The notes beneath the pieces are model-generated. The model was given only the letters and a program-made list of their open reading frames with translations. It searched no databases and was not told where the DNA came from. Positions 41,108 through 50,881 of a stretch of 64,000 bases of DNA are shown here, piece by piece; positions within the stretch are counted from its first letter, which is position 1; every line of letters starts with the position of its first letter. The DNA is taken from NCBI GenBank assembly GCA_041306075.1, contig JBFYKH010000008.1, forward strand, positions 13,010-77,009, read 5' to 3'. This DNA is from JAHIYG01 sp041306075 (GTDB taxonomy: Archaea > Altiarchaeota > Altiarchaeia > IMC4 > SCGC-AAA252-I15). A program made the translations under genes and the position numbers.

Positions 41108-42105
41108 AACCCCTGGAAACTGACTTCTCAGTCCCAGCCGACGAAGCCGAATCCCTGGCCCGCGGATTCAAGTGCAATGGCAGGGACGCATTACGGCAGG
41201 AGGAGGTGAGGGTTAGGCTCGCCTCGGCCGGCTACGTGCCGAGGAAGCTCGCACCCGCCGCCTCGAGGGCGTCCTTCCTTGCGGGGGACTGCTCCTCGGC
41301 CGTCAGGGAGCTCAGGTACAATGCCCTGTGGGCGGCCCATGCGGTCGCCGTATACGGCGTCTACGACGGGGGGGAGCACCGCGACATGCTCGCAGGATAC
41401 GGCGGCATACGCTACGGCGGCCTCAGGTACTCGAACTACGCCGGGCTCGGGGAGATAATCCCGTACGGCGACGTGGAAGCGCGCTCAGGCGCCGAGAGGG
41501 CCTGTTTCGAGTACGAGTCCATGTCCAGGGCCTACCGGGAGCTGGAGTCCGAGGGCTTGAAGCCGGACATCATGCTCTTCGACGGGAGCCTTTACACGTC
41601 GAAGCGGAGCCTGGAGGCGGCCGGTGGGAAGAGCAGGGAGGCGGCCCGGGCCAGGAAGGCGCTGGAGGAGGCGGCCGGCCTCGCCAGGGCCGTGGGCATG
41701 GTGGAGGACAGCCACTCCACGGACTTGGCTGAAGACGCCGGCTACGAGTTCACGGACCTCCTCCTGATGGACGTCGCCTTGAACCCCGGGGAGTACGTGG
41801 CGGACCCGAGGGACGGCGTTAGCATATGCTACATGAAGCTGCCGGGCAAGCCGCTGCCGCACGTGCCGTCCGCAAGAAGCCAGCCTTTGACAGTGCGGTG
41901 GGAGTTCGGGTACGCGGACTATGAGGGGGACCTCAACCGCCTCGCCGGGATATGGCTTTCCGAGGACGACATCCTCCACCCCCAGCTTTATCCGCTGAGG
42001 ATAGCCGACCACCTTACCCGGAGGGTGAGGGCGCAGGGGATGCTCGACGAGGTCGAGTCCCGGCTCCTCCTCGAGAGGAAGTACAGGGAGCTCAGGCAGG
42101 GGTGA
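41104..42105 (+). CDS. nurA: NurA-domain 5'-3' nuclease
   Basis: 333 aa. The NurA fold is recognisable: the catalytic-Asp strand GDCSSAVRELR, YGVYDGG, LFDGSLYTSKRSL, an acidic helical insertion, MVEDSHSTDL, then the C-terminal LYPLRIADHLTRRVRAQ segment that matches NurA. NurA works with the HerA helicase in DNA-end resection at double-strand breaks. No herA is in the window. It is coupled by ATGA overlap to the 109-aa gene and is 33 bases from AMP phosphorylase, which has its own TATA box. Confidence 0.85.
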   Translation: MKPLETDFSVPADEAESLARGFKCNGRDALRQEEVRVRLASAGYVPRKLAPAASRASFLAGDCSSAVRELRYNALWAAHAVAVYGVYDGGEHRDMLAGYGGIRYGGLRYSNYAGLGEIIPYGDVEARSGAERACFEYESMSRAYRELESEGLKPDIMLFDGSLYTSKRSLEAAGGKSREAARARKALEEAAGLARAVGMVEDSHSTDLAEDAGYEFTDLLLMDVALNPGEYVADPRDGVSICYMKLPGKPLPHVPSARSQPLTVRWEFGYADYEGDLNRLAGIWLSEDDILHPQLYPLRIADHLTRRVRAQGMLDEVESRLLLERKYRELRQG

Positions 42106-42138
42106 CGTTTATATTCACCCCCTGACAATTCTTATCCT

Positions 42139-43644
42139 ATGAAGGTCAGCGTCCACTCTTATGCGATAGAGACCGGCAAGCCGATAGTCGTCCTCAACGG
42201 GGAGGACATGAAGGAGCTCGGCGTCCACATAGGCGACAGGGTCCGGATAAGCAAGGACGGGAAGGCCCAGGTGACCGCGATAATAGACGCCACCACGTCG
42301 CTCGTCGGCGCCGGGGAGATGGCGGTCTTCGAGGAGGTCAAGGAGGCCCTGGACCTCGACGACGGAGAGGAGGTCGAGCTCAAGACCGCGTCCAGGCCTA
42401 AGTCGATAGAGTTCATAAAGAAGAAGCTTCAGGGACAGCACCTCCACGGCCACGAGATGACGTCCATCGTCCAGGACATCGTGGAGAACAACCTCTCCGA
42501 CATAGAGTTGACTGCCCTCATGGTGGCGGCCTACATCAGGGGCTACGACACCGACGAGACCGTCGCGCTCACCCAGGCGATGGTGGAGACCGGCGAGCAG
42601 ATAGACTTCGGCCCGGACACCGTGGACAAGCACTGCATCGGCGGCGTCGCCGGGAACAGGACGACTATGCTCGTAGTCCCAATTATGGCGGCCGCGGGCC
42701 TCACGATGCCGAAGACCAGCTCCAGGGCCATCACCTCCCCCGCGGGGACGGCGGACACCATGGAGGTCCTGGCTAACGTGGAGTTCACTATAACGGAACT
42801 CAAGGAGATAGTGAAGACGACGGGGGCCTGCATAGTATGGGGCGGCGCGGTGAACCTCGCCCCGGCCGACGACAAGATAATCCGCGTCGAGTACCCGCTG
42901 TCCATAGACCCGGAGGGCCAGGTGCTGGCGAGCGTCATGGCCAAGAAGAAGAGCGTGGGCTCGGATTACCTGGTGATAGACATACCGTACGGGAAGGGTG
43001 CGAAGATAGACGACCTCAACAACGCATACGACCTTGCGAGGAAGTTCATACAGCTCGGGACCCGCCTTGAAATCAAGACCAAATGCCTCGTCACGGACGG
43101 CAGCGCCCCCATAGGCCGCGGCATAGGCCCGGCCCTGGAGGCGAGGGACATACTCCTGTGCCTGGACGGGAAGGGGCCGATGGACCTGACGAACAAGAGC
43201 ATAGACCTTGCCGCCGCGCTCCTTGAGCTGACCGGGAAGGTCCGGCTCGGGGAGGGCCGGGGCGTCGCAGAGAACCTGCTCTCAAGCGGGAAGGCGAAGC
43301 TGAAGATGATGGAGATAATCGACGAGCAGGGCGGCGACAGCAGGATGAAGCCGTCCGACGTGCCAGTGGGCGACAAGACGTTCGACATCCTCTCGGACAG
43401 GACCGGCCGGGTCCACAGCGCGGACAGCAAGCTCATATCGAAGGTCGCCAGGACCGCCGGTGCGCCGAAGGACAGGGGGGCGGGAATTTACCTCCACGCA
43501 TGCGTCGGCGACAGCGTCAAGAAGGGGGACAGGCTGTACACCATACACGCGACGAGCGAGACCAAGCTCGACGAGGCCATAAAGCTCGCCCAGCAGATAG
43601 CGCCGATGCGAATCGGCGGACTGATTCTGGAGGAGGTCGTGTAG
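42139..43644 (+). CDS. deoA: AMP phosphorylase (archaeal thymidine-phosphorylase family)
   Basis: 501 aa. The archaeal N-terminal extension (~90 residues, beta-rich) precedes the pyrimidine-phosphorylase core with the signature KHCIGGVAGNRTTMLVVPIMAAAG, the phosphate-site SSRAITSPAGTADTME, and the C-terminal domain (YLHACVGDSVKKGDRLYTIHA). Archaeal members convert AMP + Pi to adenine + ribose-1,5-bisphosphate and feed the AMP/RuBisCO III salvage pathway. Partner genes (R15P isomerase, RuBisCO) are not in the window. A TATA box (gtttatatt, about 42108-42116) lies upstream. Confidence 0.93.
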   Translation: MKVSVHSYAIETGKPIVVLNGEDMKELGVHIGDRVRISKDGKAQVTAIIDATTSLVGAGEMAVFEEVKEALDLDDGEEVELKTASRPKSIEFIKKKLQGQHLHGHEMTSIVQDIVENNLSDIELTALMVAAYIRGYDTDETVALTQAMVETGEQIDFGPDTVDKHCIGGVAGNRTTMLVVPIMAAAGLTMPKTSSRAITSPAGTADTMEVLANVEFTITELKEIVKTTGACIVWGGAVNLAPADDKIIRVEYPLSIDPEGQVLASVMAKKKSVGSDYLVIDIPYGKGAKIDDLNNAYDLARKFIQLGTRLEIKTKCLVTDGSAPIGRGIGPALEARDILLCLDGKGPMDLTNKSIDLAAALLELTGKVRLGEGRGVAENLLSSGKAKLKMMEIIDEQGGDSRMKPSDVPVGDKTFDILSDRTGRVHSADSKLISKVARTAGAPKDRGAGIYLHACVGDSVKKGDRLYTIHATSETKLDEAIKLAQQIAPMRIGGLILEEVV

Positions 43645-43648
43645 CCGT

Positions 43649-46600
43649 TCACTCGCCCTTGTTCAGGGCTTGGAAGTACGCCACCCTGATTTTCGCGCCT
43701 ATCTCGCTGATTTCCACTGCAAGCTTCCTGTATTCGCGCTGGTTCAGGGAGGCCGTCAGCCTGCTTGCCCCGGCTTCGAGGCCGCCGGTGTCGCCGCCCC
43801 GCCGTTGTATCTCCGTTATCATCGCCTGATGCCGGGCGACGACCGCTTCGAGCCGCGTGTACATGGACGAGTCCTGCTCCTCCGTCCGGCGCTCGCTCTC
43901 CACTGCCTTCTTGAGGGCGTCCTCCTCCCGCTGCATCTCCTCCGCTTTCTTCCTCGCGGCCTCCTGCCGCTCCATAGCCGTAAGGAGCCTCCAGGCTGCC
44001 AAGTCCGCAGTGAGTTTGTCCATGGCCTTTTGCCTGAGTTTGTCCAGGTTGTCTTTCCGCTTTTGCGCCTCCTTTATCTCTTCAGGCGTCGGCTCCGGGG
44101 TTTCCGGTGCGCGCTCCCGCTGCTTCGGCTCCTGGGTTTCGGAGGTTCGCTCAGGCGGCTTCGGCTCCCAATTCGTCTGCGTCTTGGGCAGGGGGCCGCC
44201 GGACGTCGAGTCGGCGGTGGTCGCCGTCGACTTTGGGGGGGATAGGTCTATCCCGAGGAGGGTGGTCTTCGTCTCCAGGTCGTTGACGCTCCTGGCCCCT
44301 AGCTTGTCCAGAAGCTCCTGGGCGCCCTCCTTGTCTCCTCCCTTGAGCCTGGCCTTCACCTCCCTCAATGTCGAGCGCTTAAGCTCCGCGGCCACTCCCT
44401 CGGGCGTAGCCTCGACCGTGGACCCTTTCTTGGCGTATTTCTGGAGCCTTCCGGCCGCATCCTCGGCCCTGCCGTTCTTCAGGAGTTCGATTGCATCGTC
44501 CCTGGTCTGCGCGCGGCCGACGTATTCGTCCACCATCCGGGCGTCCATCTTGGCGAGGCTGGACAGCCCTTCTATAGTGTAGGAGGTCTTCAGTATGTTG
44601 CTCATCGTCTCGTTGTCCACCTTCCCGCGTATCTTCTCAAGGCCGTCGATTGCGTTGTATATGCTGTCCTTCAGCCGCCTTTTCTCCTCGACCGTGAGGT
44701 CTTTGCCGTACGCTTCGATGTAGGTGTCCCGCAGATGCCGCCTGACCTCTTCCGAGCCCCTGAAGCCTCCCTCGACCGAAGCCTCCGCCGGGAAGTACGA
44801 GTTCATCTCGTTTATCATCCTGAACTCGACCTCCCTGCGCTTCAGTATGTGTTTCCTAAGCCGCTCTATCTCCTTCTCGTCCGTTATGCCGGCCGCCTTC
44901 ACCCGCTCGTCAAGCTCCTTCCGGGTCGCCGCCTCCAGCGCCTCCTTCCGGAGCGTGCTCATCGTGGCGTCAACCCTGAACTTCTCGTGCGCGGCCTCGT
45001 GGACGACCGTCCTTTCCGTGTCGCTCCCTATGCTGGCCTGGCTGCCCTTCTCCAGGATTTCTCCGGAGATTATGTTCAGGCCGACCACTTCGCCCTTCTT
45101 CGGCGGAGAGTTGAAGCCCCCCCAGTTGCCCTTGCTCTCCATGAACTTGTCGACGAGGCCGGGGGAGTCTCCCTTGCCCTTCCAGTCAGCCTTGTCAACC
45201 ACTATCGCGTAGGGGGATATGTCGCCTATGCCGCTCGCCCTCATCCGCTCCATGTAAGCCTCGTTCGTGCTCAAATCGATGAAACTAGCGGACTTCAGGT
45301 CTTCGGCGGTGACGTCCTTGCCCCGCCGTTTAGTCGACTCGATTAGGTAGTTTACCGCCGCCTCCCTCTCCTTGGAGCCTTCGGCGGCGTTGAGCCCGGA
45401 CAGTATCGCCTTGTGCTCTTCCTCGGCCCGGTCGTGCCGTATCTGCCTGACATGCCTTAGGATTCCCTCGACCTGCTGGCCTGAAGCGCCTTCGGACCGC
45501 ATCTTGTCGGTGATGATTCTGTCGGACATGTTGTATAGCGTCTCGTTCGTGGCGATGCCAGTGTCCCTGTTCCTGCGCATCTTGTCGAGGGCGGTTTTGA
45601 CCGACGCGTCCGTCATAACCTGGTCGGGACTCATGCCGGTCATCCTGCCGACCATCTCAAGCTCGGCCGCGGCCTCGTTGTTGTCGTAGAGGCTCACGCC
45701 GTTGCGTTTCAGCGATTCGGCGTACGCCGTCTGCTCAGGCGTCAACGGCACATCGGCTGCATAAGCTCCCGGCATCGGGGTCGAGACGCCCAGGGATGCC
45801 CTGTCTCTCCTGCCGGAACGGGCGCCGCCAGCATCGGCCACCTGGCCCCCGAGCGGCCCGGAGCTGCCAGTCGGCTCCTGCATCATCTGGCTTGCCGGCA
45901 CGTCCGGCGTGATGCCGCTCTTCTGCCAGAATTCTCCGGGTTGTATTTGCTTTGAGAGCTCCGGGTTCGAAGAGTATATGGAGGCGAGGTTCCGGGCCTT
46001 GACTTCGCCTGAGTCGAGCCTCTTCACGTAGTCCTGCACGGTGCTGGACTTGTATATGTCCGGCATGTTCCGCTCGAAGAGCTGCCTCTGCCCGCTCTCC
46101 TGGCTGAGGAGGAACCTCCAGTTCGGGTTGTTGTGGTCGAGGAAGTCGGCCTCTGTCTTGTAGGGGCCCGTACCCCAGTTAGCCCTCGTGAACGACGTGT
46201 TCAGCACGTCGAAGTGGCTTTGCATCCGCTCCGTCCCCGAGCCGTCCTCCTTCCAGCGGAACCATCCGTTCGGGTTCCTGAACCCGAGTTCGGAATGCGT
46301 CCTGAGGTTCTCTATGTCCCGGTCGGCAAACGACGGGAACATCCCCTTGAGTTCGGCGGACGAGTAGCGTTCGGTGTTGCCGTGCCCGCTAACCCACCCC
46401 TTGAGGGAGAGCTCCATGCCCGTGAACCTGTTCCTCTGCAGGTCGTCGCTGAGGCTCTGCGCCTGCACCTGGACGGCCTTCATCTCTTCGTCCGCTATCT
46501 GGCCTGCGAGGCCGCCTACGTAGCCGAGGCCGCCGGCGACGGTGCCGAGGCCGGGAAGCACTACCGTGCCTTTGGCGAGGGCTTCGGCGAGGCCTACAGC

Positions 46601-49600
46601 CCCGTCCGAGTATGACCCTGTCGCTTGAGCGCCCTCCTGGTAGCCGGCGTACGTCGCGAAGCCGGCGCCGAGCGCCCTGCCCGCCAGCGGGCCGGCCTTT
46701 GCCGAGAACTTGGGCGCTATCTTGGCTACCCCCGCCTCCACACCTTTTTGCGCAAGGCCTAAGCCGGCCATCTGGGCCGTGCTCACCCCTAGGTTGGCGG
46801 CGACCTGGCCTGCTTCGACCGGTTTGCCGCGCAGGACGTCTCCGGCCAGGTCTATGGCCTCGAACTGGGCTGCACCCTTCACGGACGACGTCAGGTGCGT
46901 GCCGACGCTGCGGAACACTCCATGCTTGGGGGCCTGACCCCCATCAGGCTGGGCTGCCGGAGAGACCATATGCCTTGGCATCGCCGGCGCCTCCACGAGT
47001 TGACCATCCATGTAGATGCTTGTCAAGCGGACCCCGGGCGGAATCTTCTCCAGGGTGAGGGCGTCGGTTAGTCCTCCGCTGACATGCTTTACCTTGAAGT
47101 CGAGTGCGCCCTGCGGGTTCTCGGTTACTGTGAGTTTAGCCACGGGCGTTGGAGCGCTCGGGCCATGGAGTTCGCCGCCGGAGAGGGTCGATATTTTCTG
47201 GCCTATTGAGCCTTTTTTTCGCTCAAGGATTTGGCTTGGGTAATAGGGTTTAACTACCGTCCCTGAGGGTACCGGTCCGGTACCCTCCATCCTCACCTTT
47301 GTCTGGAGGCCGATGTCGGACTGTCTGAACGCGCCCGTGCTGCATGAGTCCAGGACGGTCACGACCCGCCCGGTCTCAGGCACGGTCCCCCGTATTATCT
47401 CAAGTGCCCTTTCGTTCGGTATCTCCTCGGTCTTTATCCCTGAGAAGAGTCCGAATTTAGTCTTTTTACTGTAGAGGTCTGAGGTCTTGAGGTAGGCCGG
47501 AGAGTTGTGGAGGTCTCCCTGGAATCGCGGGTCCTGCTGGTACGCGTAGGGGTCGCCGAGCTGTATAGAGTCTGGCGTCCCGTGCCCGCCCAGTATCCTG
47601 TATTGTGGGGCGCCGACCATCCGGGTGTGGCGTAGCATGGCCCTGGCCAGTTCCGGCGTGTTGCCGGCCTCGTAGAACATAAAGCCGTGGTCTTGGGCGA
47701 GTTTTATGTTGTCGGCCTGGTTGTAGAGCGCCCCGTTCCAGTCGGCCTTTGCGTTGACTATGATTCCGGAGTGTTTCGGTTTATACTGGCCGGATTCTAT
47801 GAGCCGGTGCTGGTTGTACTGGTTGAGTAGGGCGTCGACGCCGTATCTGCCGAAGACCGTAATGCCGTATCTTTCATTCAGCAGTTTGGCTGCGCCAGGC
47901 TGCCTTTGCTCCAGGTCGTTGAGGACGCCTATGTTTGAGCCAAGGTGGTAGGGATTGTTCGCCCACCATGTGACTGCCGTCCTCCCAGGGTTCAGCCCGG
48001 TTTTTGCAATAACTTCTTGCGCTACGAAGACGCTGGCAAATTTTTCGGACGGGCTTCCCATCTTGGAGGAATGCGGCGGGGGGAGCTTTAACTTGCCGTC
48101 AGGAGACGGCAGGGGCTCGCCTCTCATCGCCGCTGCCAGATTGCTAGTCAGCGCAGCCCGGTTGATTGTGTCGCCGCCGGCCATGACATCCCTCATCAGC
48201 GCCGTAGCCCCCTTGCCGAATTCAGGGTCGTTTGCCGCCAGCTCGATGAGGTACCTCATCTTCATAGTTTCCGAGGGCAGGGGCGGAAGGGTTGTGGCGC
48301 CCACCCGGAGGGGCTTGATTTCCTGGGCGAAGTGGTTCAGTAGTTCGCCCTGGTTCTGCTTCAGGAACTCCTTTGCCCCCTGGTTGCCGTTCTGGATTTG
48401 GGTGTTGAGTTCATGAAGGGTGTTGTTGGCGGCTGCCTTGTCGCTCAGGCTGTCGAGGATGGCCTTGCGGTCCGCCTCAGCCGACGGCCCCGTGCCTGCC
48501 GCCGAAGCCCATATGCTCGAAGGGAACGGGGTTGTTTTTGGCGGCGTCCCGGCTACGGGTGTGGCCGCCGCCCCCAGCTTTACCGCCGGCATCATGGTTT
48601 TGTCGGCGATGTATTCTTCCGACGTCTGGCCTGTGACGGCCGGCGCTATCTCGGCGCGCTCCAGGATGCTTGCGGGGTCGCGCTGGAACAGCCGGTTGAC
48701 GCCGCCTGCGGAGTCCGCCATCCCGAGCACCTGCCGTCTCACGTTGTCCGGGTCCCTAACCGCCCCGGTGTGGGCCATCTGCGACAGCTTGGATTCGAAC
48801 CTCCTCGCCTCCTCGGCCGTGGCTCCGAGCCTCTCGTCCTCCTTGGGCGTGGCCAGTAGGCTGTTGTATGCCTGCATCTTCGCCTCCTCCTGCCGGTTCT
48901 CCGCTTCAATCCGCTCCGCGTATCTCTTGGCCTTCAGCTCGTCCTCGCTGACCGGCTGCCGGTCGGCTCCGGGGGGATTGGGTGCCGTCCCTTGTGGGGC
49001 CGGGGCTCTGGCCGTAGGCTCCCCGCCCGAGGGCACCGGCGCGCCGACCTTGGGCATCGGAGCGGCCGGAGGCTTCATGGGGCCTTGTGTCTGGATTTTG
49101 ACGCCTGAGCCGTGCGCCGGCCCCGGCGATTCGGCCTGCCCCGGCGTCTGGGCTTCTGTTGTCGCGTTGACGGACGGGGGGATTTGCCGTCCGAGGCTGC
49201 CAGACTGCGCTCCGTCCTCCCTCATCACGGAGACGCCGCCGCCCGATGTGCCGGACGACGTCGACGAGACGACGGTTGCGGGAGACTGCGATTCCTCGCT
49301 CATTGATGGCGACTCCTCTGCTGGCGCGCGCCTTGACGGCGGCCGTGGCTGTTGCGGCTGCCCCATGGAAGGAGGCCTCGCGGCTGAAGCCCGGGTTGCG
49401 CGGCGCGCAGCCGATTGCCCGCCGCCCGTCAACACCGCCGCCTGGGAGGATGACGAGGGAGCGTCCGGCGAGGACGGTGGGGATGGGGCTGAGGCCGCCC
49501 GCTGCAGCGTCGTCCCCGCTCCTGCCGCCCCGGCTCCGGCGATTACCGGGGCCGTGGACGCGTTGATTGGCATGCCTGCGGGCGCCGTGGAGCCGCTTGC

Positions 49601-50881
49601 CCCATGCGCGCCCGAGGCGCCTGAGGAGGACATGGACCTTGGGCCGACACGCCCGCCCGAGAAAGGGGACCTTCCGCCCATAAACGGCCCGCCAGGCTCG
49701 CCGAGCCTGTCCATAGGCGAGTCCGGGACCTGCCCCTGCGCGCTTGGGCCGCCGCCCACGTGGTCGCCCACCAGGCGGCCGATTGTGAACAGCTGGGCGG
49801 ACGTCGTGACCGCGGTCGCCACGCTGCCTGAGCGCATCCAGGTACCGAGGAACCTCGTCATCTGGGTCACAGGCCTCACACCCGACACAGTTACGAGGGC
49901 GCCTATCCACCCCATCATCTGCATGCCAACCATGGGGGCGAGGAGGACTCCGAGGTAGGCGGCTAGCATGAGTATGAAGTCAAGGAGCGTCGGGGCGTAC
50001 GCGGTGTTCGCGAGCATGAGGCCGACGCACAGGAACAGCGTCTGGAGTATCTGGACCATGAAGATGAGTATCGTGAACTTCCAGAGCCTGGTTCCGATGC
50101 CCCGCATTGAGAAGAGCGGGTTCGGTATGTCCGTGAAGAACATGAAGAGGATGAGCGGGAATATGCACGCCATCACGTAGACGAGGAAGTACCGGTAGGC
50201 GGCAAGCGGCGCCGCAATAGCCGTGACTATGAGGAAGAACAGCATGGTGCAGCAGTATTTCGCTTCGGTGAACGTGAAGACCACGGTCGACACCGTGGTG
50301 ACCGAGGACCGGGACAGCGCCGTCTGTATGAGGGTGTCGCATATCTCCCGGACTATGTCCAGCATGAACTGGAATATCGCCGGCGAGAGCGAGACCAGGA
50401 CCATGCCGACGAACACTCGGACGAACATGTCCTTCGCGTTCACCCTCCCCTGCGGGGAGCCGGACATGAATATCAGGTAAATACCTATCATGATTATGGC
50501 GAGGGCGTAGAAGAGCTGCAGCATCTCCATTATCCTGACGTTGACCGCCCGGATGCCCTGGTCCTCCGGCATGCTGAACTCGACCTGGCCGCCGTCTATC
50601 AGGTGTATCACGTATGCCTCGCAGTCGCCGCTCGGCGCAAAGACGCACGGGTTGATTTGCGTGAACACCCAGATGGGCGTGAGCGTCACCTCCAGTATGG
50701 TTTCCGAGACCAGTTCGACGAACGCCTTGGCCGCCTCGAAGACCATGAGGACCCACAGGTTGGCGCCCCAGATCTGCGCGATAACGGGGGTTGCTATGAG
50801 GAGGAGGACGGCGAAGGCTATCGCTAGCCTGCGTGCGACGACTTTTCGGCCTTTCGGCTCCCCGTCTTGAGAATCTGCCAT
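43649..50881 (-). CDS. Giant VirB6/TrbL-like membrane protein with clan-CD peptidase and HEXXH metallopeptidase domains
   Basis: 2410 aa from ATG 50881, whose start overlaps the upstream stop (TGATG). Residues ~15-345: about eight membrane helices in a VirB6/TrbL-like arrangement. ~365-640: Ser/Pro/Gly/Ala-rich linker. ~1000-1250: a clan-CD (caspase/C80-like) domain with catalytic-type His1100 in LGGHGTPDSIQLGD and Cys1180 in VVTVLDSCSTG, 80 residues apart. ~1405-1465: glycine-rich hydrophobic stretch. ~1955-2040: HEAAH (1961-1965) within RTVVHEAAHEKFRVDA, a zinc-metallopeptidase motif. ~2180-2410: charged, coiled-coil and Pro-rich tail. Linker composition suggests exported or folded modules attached to a membrane pore. 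Activity of either peptidase is inferred from motifs only. Confidence 0.75.
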   Translation of the reverse strand: MADSQDGEPKGRKVVARRLAIAFAVLLLIATPVIAQIWGANLWVLMVFEAAKAFVELVSETILEVTLTPIWVFTQINPCVFAPSGDCEAYVIHLIDGGQVEFSMPEDQGIRAVNVRIMEMLQLFYALAIIMIGIYLIFMSGSPQGRVNAKDMFVRVFVGMVLVSLSPAIFQFMLDIVREICDTLIQTALSRSSVTTVSTVVFTFTEAKYCCTMLFFLIVTAIAAPLAAYRYFLVYVMACIFPLILFMFFTDIPNPLFSMRGIGTRLWKFTILIFMVQILQTLFLCVGLMLANTAYAPTLLDFILMLAAYLGVLLAPMVGMQMMGWIGALVTVSGVRPVTQMTRFLGTWMRSGSVATAVTTSAQLFTIGRLVGDHVGGGPSAQGQVPDSPMDRLGEPGGPFMGGRSPFSGGRVGPRSMSSSGASGAHGASGSTAPAGMPINASTAPVIAGAGAAGAGTTLQRAASAPSPPSSPDAPSSSSQAAVLTGGGQSAARRATRASAARPPSMGQPQQPRPPSRRAPAEESPSMSEESQSPATVVSSTSSGTSGGGVSVMREDGAQSGSLGRQIPPSVNATTEAQTPGQAESPGPAHGSGVKIQTQGPMKPPAAPMPKVGAPVPSGGEPTARAPAPQGTAPNPPGADRQPVSEDELKAKRYAERIEAENRQEEAKMQAYNSLLATPKEDERLGATAEEARRFESKLSQMAHTGAVRDPDNVRRQVLGMADSAGGVNRLFQRDPASILERAEIAPAVTGQTSEEYIADKTMMPAVKLGAAATPVAGTPPKTTPFPSSIWASAAGTGPSAEADRKAILDSLSDKAAANNTLHELNTQIQNGNQGAKEFLKQNQGELLNHFAQEIKPLRVGATTLPPLPSETMKMRYLIELAANDPEFGKGATALMRDVMAGGDTINRAALTSNLAAAMRGEPLPSPDGKLKLPPPHSSKMGSPSEKFASVFVAQEVIAKTGLNPGRTAVTWWANNPYHLGSNIGVLNDLEQRQPGAAKLLNERYGITVFGRYGVDALLNQYNQHRLIESGQYKPKHSGIIVNAKADWNGALYNQADNIKLAQDHGFMFYEAGNTPELARAMLRHTRMVGAPQYRILGGHGTPDSIQLGDPYAYQQDPRFQGDLHNSPAYLKTSDLYSKKTKFGLFSGIKTEEIPNERALEIIRGTVPETGRVVTVLDSCSTGAFRQSDIGLQTKVRMEGTGPVPSGTVVKPYYPSQILERKKGSIGQKISTLSGGELHGPSAPTPVAKLTVTENPQGALDFKVKHVSGGLTDALTLEKIPPGVRLTSIYMDGQLVEAPAMPRHMVSPAAQPDGGQAPKHGVFRSVGTHLTSSVKGAAQFEAIDLAGDVLRGKPVEAGQVAANLGVSTAQMAGLGLAQKGVEAGVAKIAPKFSAKAGPLAGRALGAGFATYAGYQEGAQATGSYSDGAVGLAEALAKGTVVLPGLGTVAGGLGYVGGLAGQIADEEMKAVQVQAQSLSDDLQRNRFTGMELSLKGWVSGHGNTERYSSAELKGMFPSFADRDIENLRTHSELGFRNPNGWFRWKEDGSGTERMQSHFDVLNTSFTRANWGTGPYKTEADFLDHNNPNWRFLLSQESGQRQLFERNMPDIYKSSTVQDYVKRLDSGEVKARNLASIYSSNPELSKQIQPGEFWQKSGITPDVPASQMMQEPTGSSGPLGGQVADAGGARSGRRDRASLGVSTPMPGAYAADVPLTPEQTAYAESLKRNGVSLYDNNEAAAELEMVGRMTGMSPDQVMTDASVKTALDKMRRNRDTGIATNETLYNMSDRIITDKMRSEGASGQQVEGILRHVRQIRHDRAEEEHKAILSGLNAAEGSKEREAAVNYLIESTKRRGKDVTAEDLKSASFIDLSTNEAYMERMRASGIGDISPYAIVVDKADWKGKGDSPGLVDKFMESKGNWGGFNSPPKKGEVVGLNIISGEILEKGSQASIGSDTERTVVHEAAHEKFRVDATMSTLRKEALEAATRKELDERVKAAGITDEKEIERLRKHILKRREVEFRMINEMNSYFPAEASVEGGFRGSEEVRRHLRDTYIEAYGKDLTVEEKRRLKDSIYNAIDGLEKIRGKVDNETMSNILKTSYTIEGLSSLAKMDARMVDEYVGRAQTRDDAIELLKNGRAEDAAGRLQKYAKKGSTVEATPEGVAAELKRSTLREVKARLKGGDKEGAQELLDKLGARSVNDLETKTTLLGIDLSPPKSTATTADSTSGGPLPKTQTNWEPKPPERTSETQEPKQRERAPETPEPTPEEIKEAQKRKDNLDKLRQKAMDKLTADLAAWRLLTAMERQEAARKKAEEMQREEDALKKAVESERRTEEQDSSMYTRLEAVVARHQAMITEIQRRGGDTGGLEAGASRLTASLNQREYRKLAVEISEIGAKIRVAYFQALNKGE

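Noticed and set aside
48906..49958. Long open frames antisense or out of frame to the giant protein linker
   Set aside because: They are composition shadows of the GC-rich Ser/Pro/Ala linker, with no start signals and no family resemblance.
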